Assembly (NCBI GenBank): GCA_020441995.1
Contig: JAGRLC010000006.1
Location: 125,534-189,533 of the forward strand
Source: Rhodobiaceae bacterium
GTDB taxonomy: Bacteria > Pseudomonadota > Alphaproteobacteria > Rhizobiales > Tepidamorphaceae
Length of the DNA stretch: 64,000 nucleotides
Direction: 5' to 3'
The position numbers and the translations under genes were made by a program. Positions 63,415-64,000 of the stretch are shown piece by piece. The stretch's first letter is position 1. Each line of letters starts with the position of its first letter. The notes beneath the pieces were generated by a model. It saw only the letters and a program-made list of their open reading frames with translations. It had not been told where the DNA came from and searched no databases.

Positions 63415-64000
63415 ATGGCAAAGACCACACGGTCCAGCACCGCGAAACCGAAAGCGGCTTCCGCCAAGGGAGCCGCGAAAAAGCCGGCGGCGGCAAAGCC
63501 CGCCGCTGCCAAGAAGCCCGTCGCGGCCAAGCCTGCGGCCGCGAAACCGGCAGCCAAGGCAGCCGCCAAACCTGCTGCGGTCAAAAAGCCCGCGGCCAGG
63601 AAGCCGGCTGCGGCGAAGCCGAAGGCCGCCGCGAAAGCCGCTGTCTCGAACGGGGCTGAAGCGAAGACGCTGCACATCTCCGATACCGAGGTGGCGGTCG
63701 AGATCATCAACATGCACAAGTGGTACGGTGAGTTCCACGTGCTCAAGGACATCAACCTGAAGGTGATGCGTGGCGAACGCATCGTCATCTGCGGTCCGTC
63801 CGGCTCGGGCAAGTCCACGATGATCCGTTGCATCAACCGGCTTGAGGAACATCAGAAGGGCAATATCGTCGTCGACGGCATCGAGCTGACCAACGATCTG
63901 AAGAAGATTGACGAGATCCGCCGCGAAGTCGGTATGGTGTTCCAGCACTTCAACCTGTTCCCGCATCTCACGATTCTGGAGAACTGCACGCTGGCGCCGA
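63415..64000 (+). CDS. aapP: General L-amino acid ABC transporter ATPase with Lys/Ala/Pro-rich N-terminus, 3' end missing
   Basis: The gene runs off the right edge; 195 codons are visible. From residue ~86 (LHISDTEVAVEIINMHKWYG) it is a standard AapP: Walker A GPSGSGKST at 127-135, RCINRLEEHQKGNIVVDG, and Q-loop region EVGMVFQHFNLFPHLT. Before this are about 85 residues with no place in the family, almost only Lys, Ala and Pro (KKPAAAKPAAAKKPVAAKPA and similar), like histone H1 or AlgP tails. Usual AapP has only about 10-20 residues there. ATG at 63415 is preceded by GAGGGG and continuous in frame; no other ATG lies before the core. The extension is therefore predicted to be translated. Possible explanations are repeat expansion or a GTG start near residue 93. 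Confidence 0.88.
   Translation, partial: MAKTTRSSTAKPKAASAKGAAKKPAAAKPAAAKKPVAAKPAAAKPAAKAAAKPAAVKKPAARKPAAAKPKAAAKAAVSNGAEAKTLHISDTEVAVEIINMHKWYGEFHVLKDINLKVMRGERIVICGPSGSGKSTMIRCINRLEEHQKGNIVVDGIELTNDLKKIDEIRREVGMVFQHFNLFPHLTILENCTLAP

Noticed and set aside
63108..63659. Alternative open frames over the aapM end and the aapP tail
   Set aside because: They run out of frame with aapM and aapP, whose domains are clear; the Lys/Ala/Pro-rich DNA is low in stops in several frames.

Overview
The window is chromosomal DNA from a GC-rich alphaproteobacterium, most likely a member of the Hyphomicrobiales (Rhizobiaceae/Phyllobacteriaceae-like). This rests on recognisable gene content and order: glmU-glmS, recG facing sdhE-mfd, DUF192 next to a tandem cold-shock protein, a small complex I subunit between two tRNAs, metC divergent from aapJQMP, IalB, and bet/cho genes for choline. 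No phage, transposase, CRISPR array or rRNA was seen. The exact genus cannot be fixed from the sequence alone.

Layout. 1-9.3 kb: a truncated secreted protein, a DMT transporter, a SPOR-like membrane protein, glmU, glmS, a small Ser/Asp-rich protein in an AT-rich island, a membrane protein whose frame runs over a convergent DUF454 gene, DUF502 and a CDF metal transporter. 9.3-17.6 kb: recG, preceded on its strand by a two-gene unit (TAXI binding protein plus a single-pass membrane protein), then sdhE and mfd on the other strand. 17.8-25.8 kb: an unknown protein, a DsbA/FrnE oxidoreductase, a PleD-like protein with a degenerate GGDEF domain, two overlapping acyl-CoA-synthetase-like genes (one without catalytic motifs) and a peptide-binding lipoprotein-type SBP. 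26-37 kb: IalB, HspQ, malyl-CoA-lyase-like enzyme, AEC permease, CoA transferase, UbiH-type hydroxylase, an Lrp regulator divergent from ACC deaminase (acdR/acdS-like), TerC, quinone reductase, MFS permease and a tiny c-type cytochrome-like protein.

37.5-48.3 kb: a membrane chemoreceptor, a decayed copy of the betB 3' end, an unrecognised membrane protein with an EEISWGQ motif, then betB-betA-betI (minus) divergent from choX-choW-choV (plus), with a GST gene opposing the cho genes between choX and choW. Together these import choline and oxidise it to glycine betaine; a perfect inverted repeat in the betI-choX gap is the probable BetI operator. 48.3-52 kb: a four-gene unit (GT39/83-type transferase, PAP2 phosphatase, GT2, LAB_N protein) that looks like a lipid A or envelope glycan decoration pathway.

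52-64 kb: a soluble globin-coupled chemoreceptor, tRNA-Glu, glyoxalase I, a sirtuin, a double cold-shock-domain protein, DUF192, tRNA-Pro, NDUFS4-like subunit, tRNA-Arg, metC, and the general amino-acid transporter aapJ-aapQ-aapM-aapP. AapP is cut by the window end and starts with about 85 residues of Lys/Ala/Pro-rich, histone-H1-like sequence, which is the most unusual coding feature here. The other points worth following are the EEISWGQ protein next to the betB remnant, the degenerate/active ANL enzyme pair, the TAXI unit without a TRAP permease upstream of recG, and the Ser/Asp-rich small protein.
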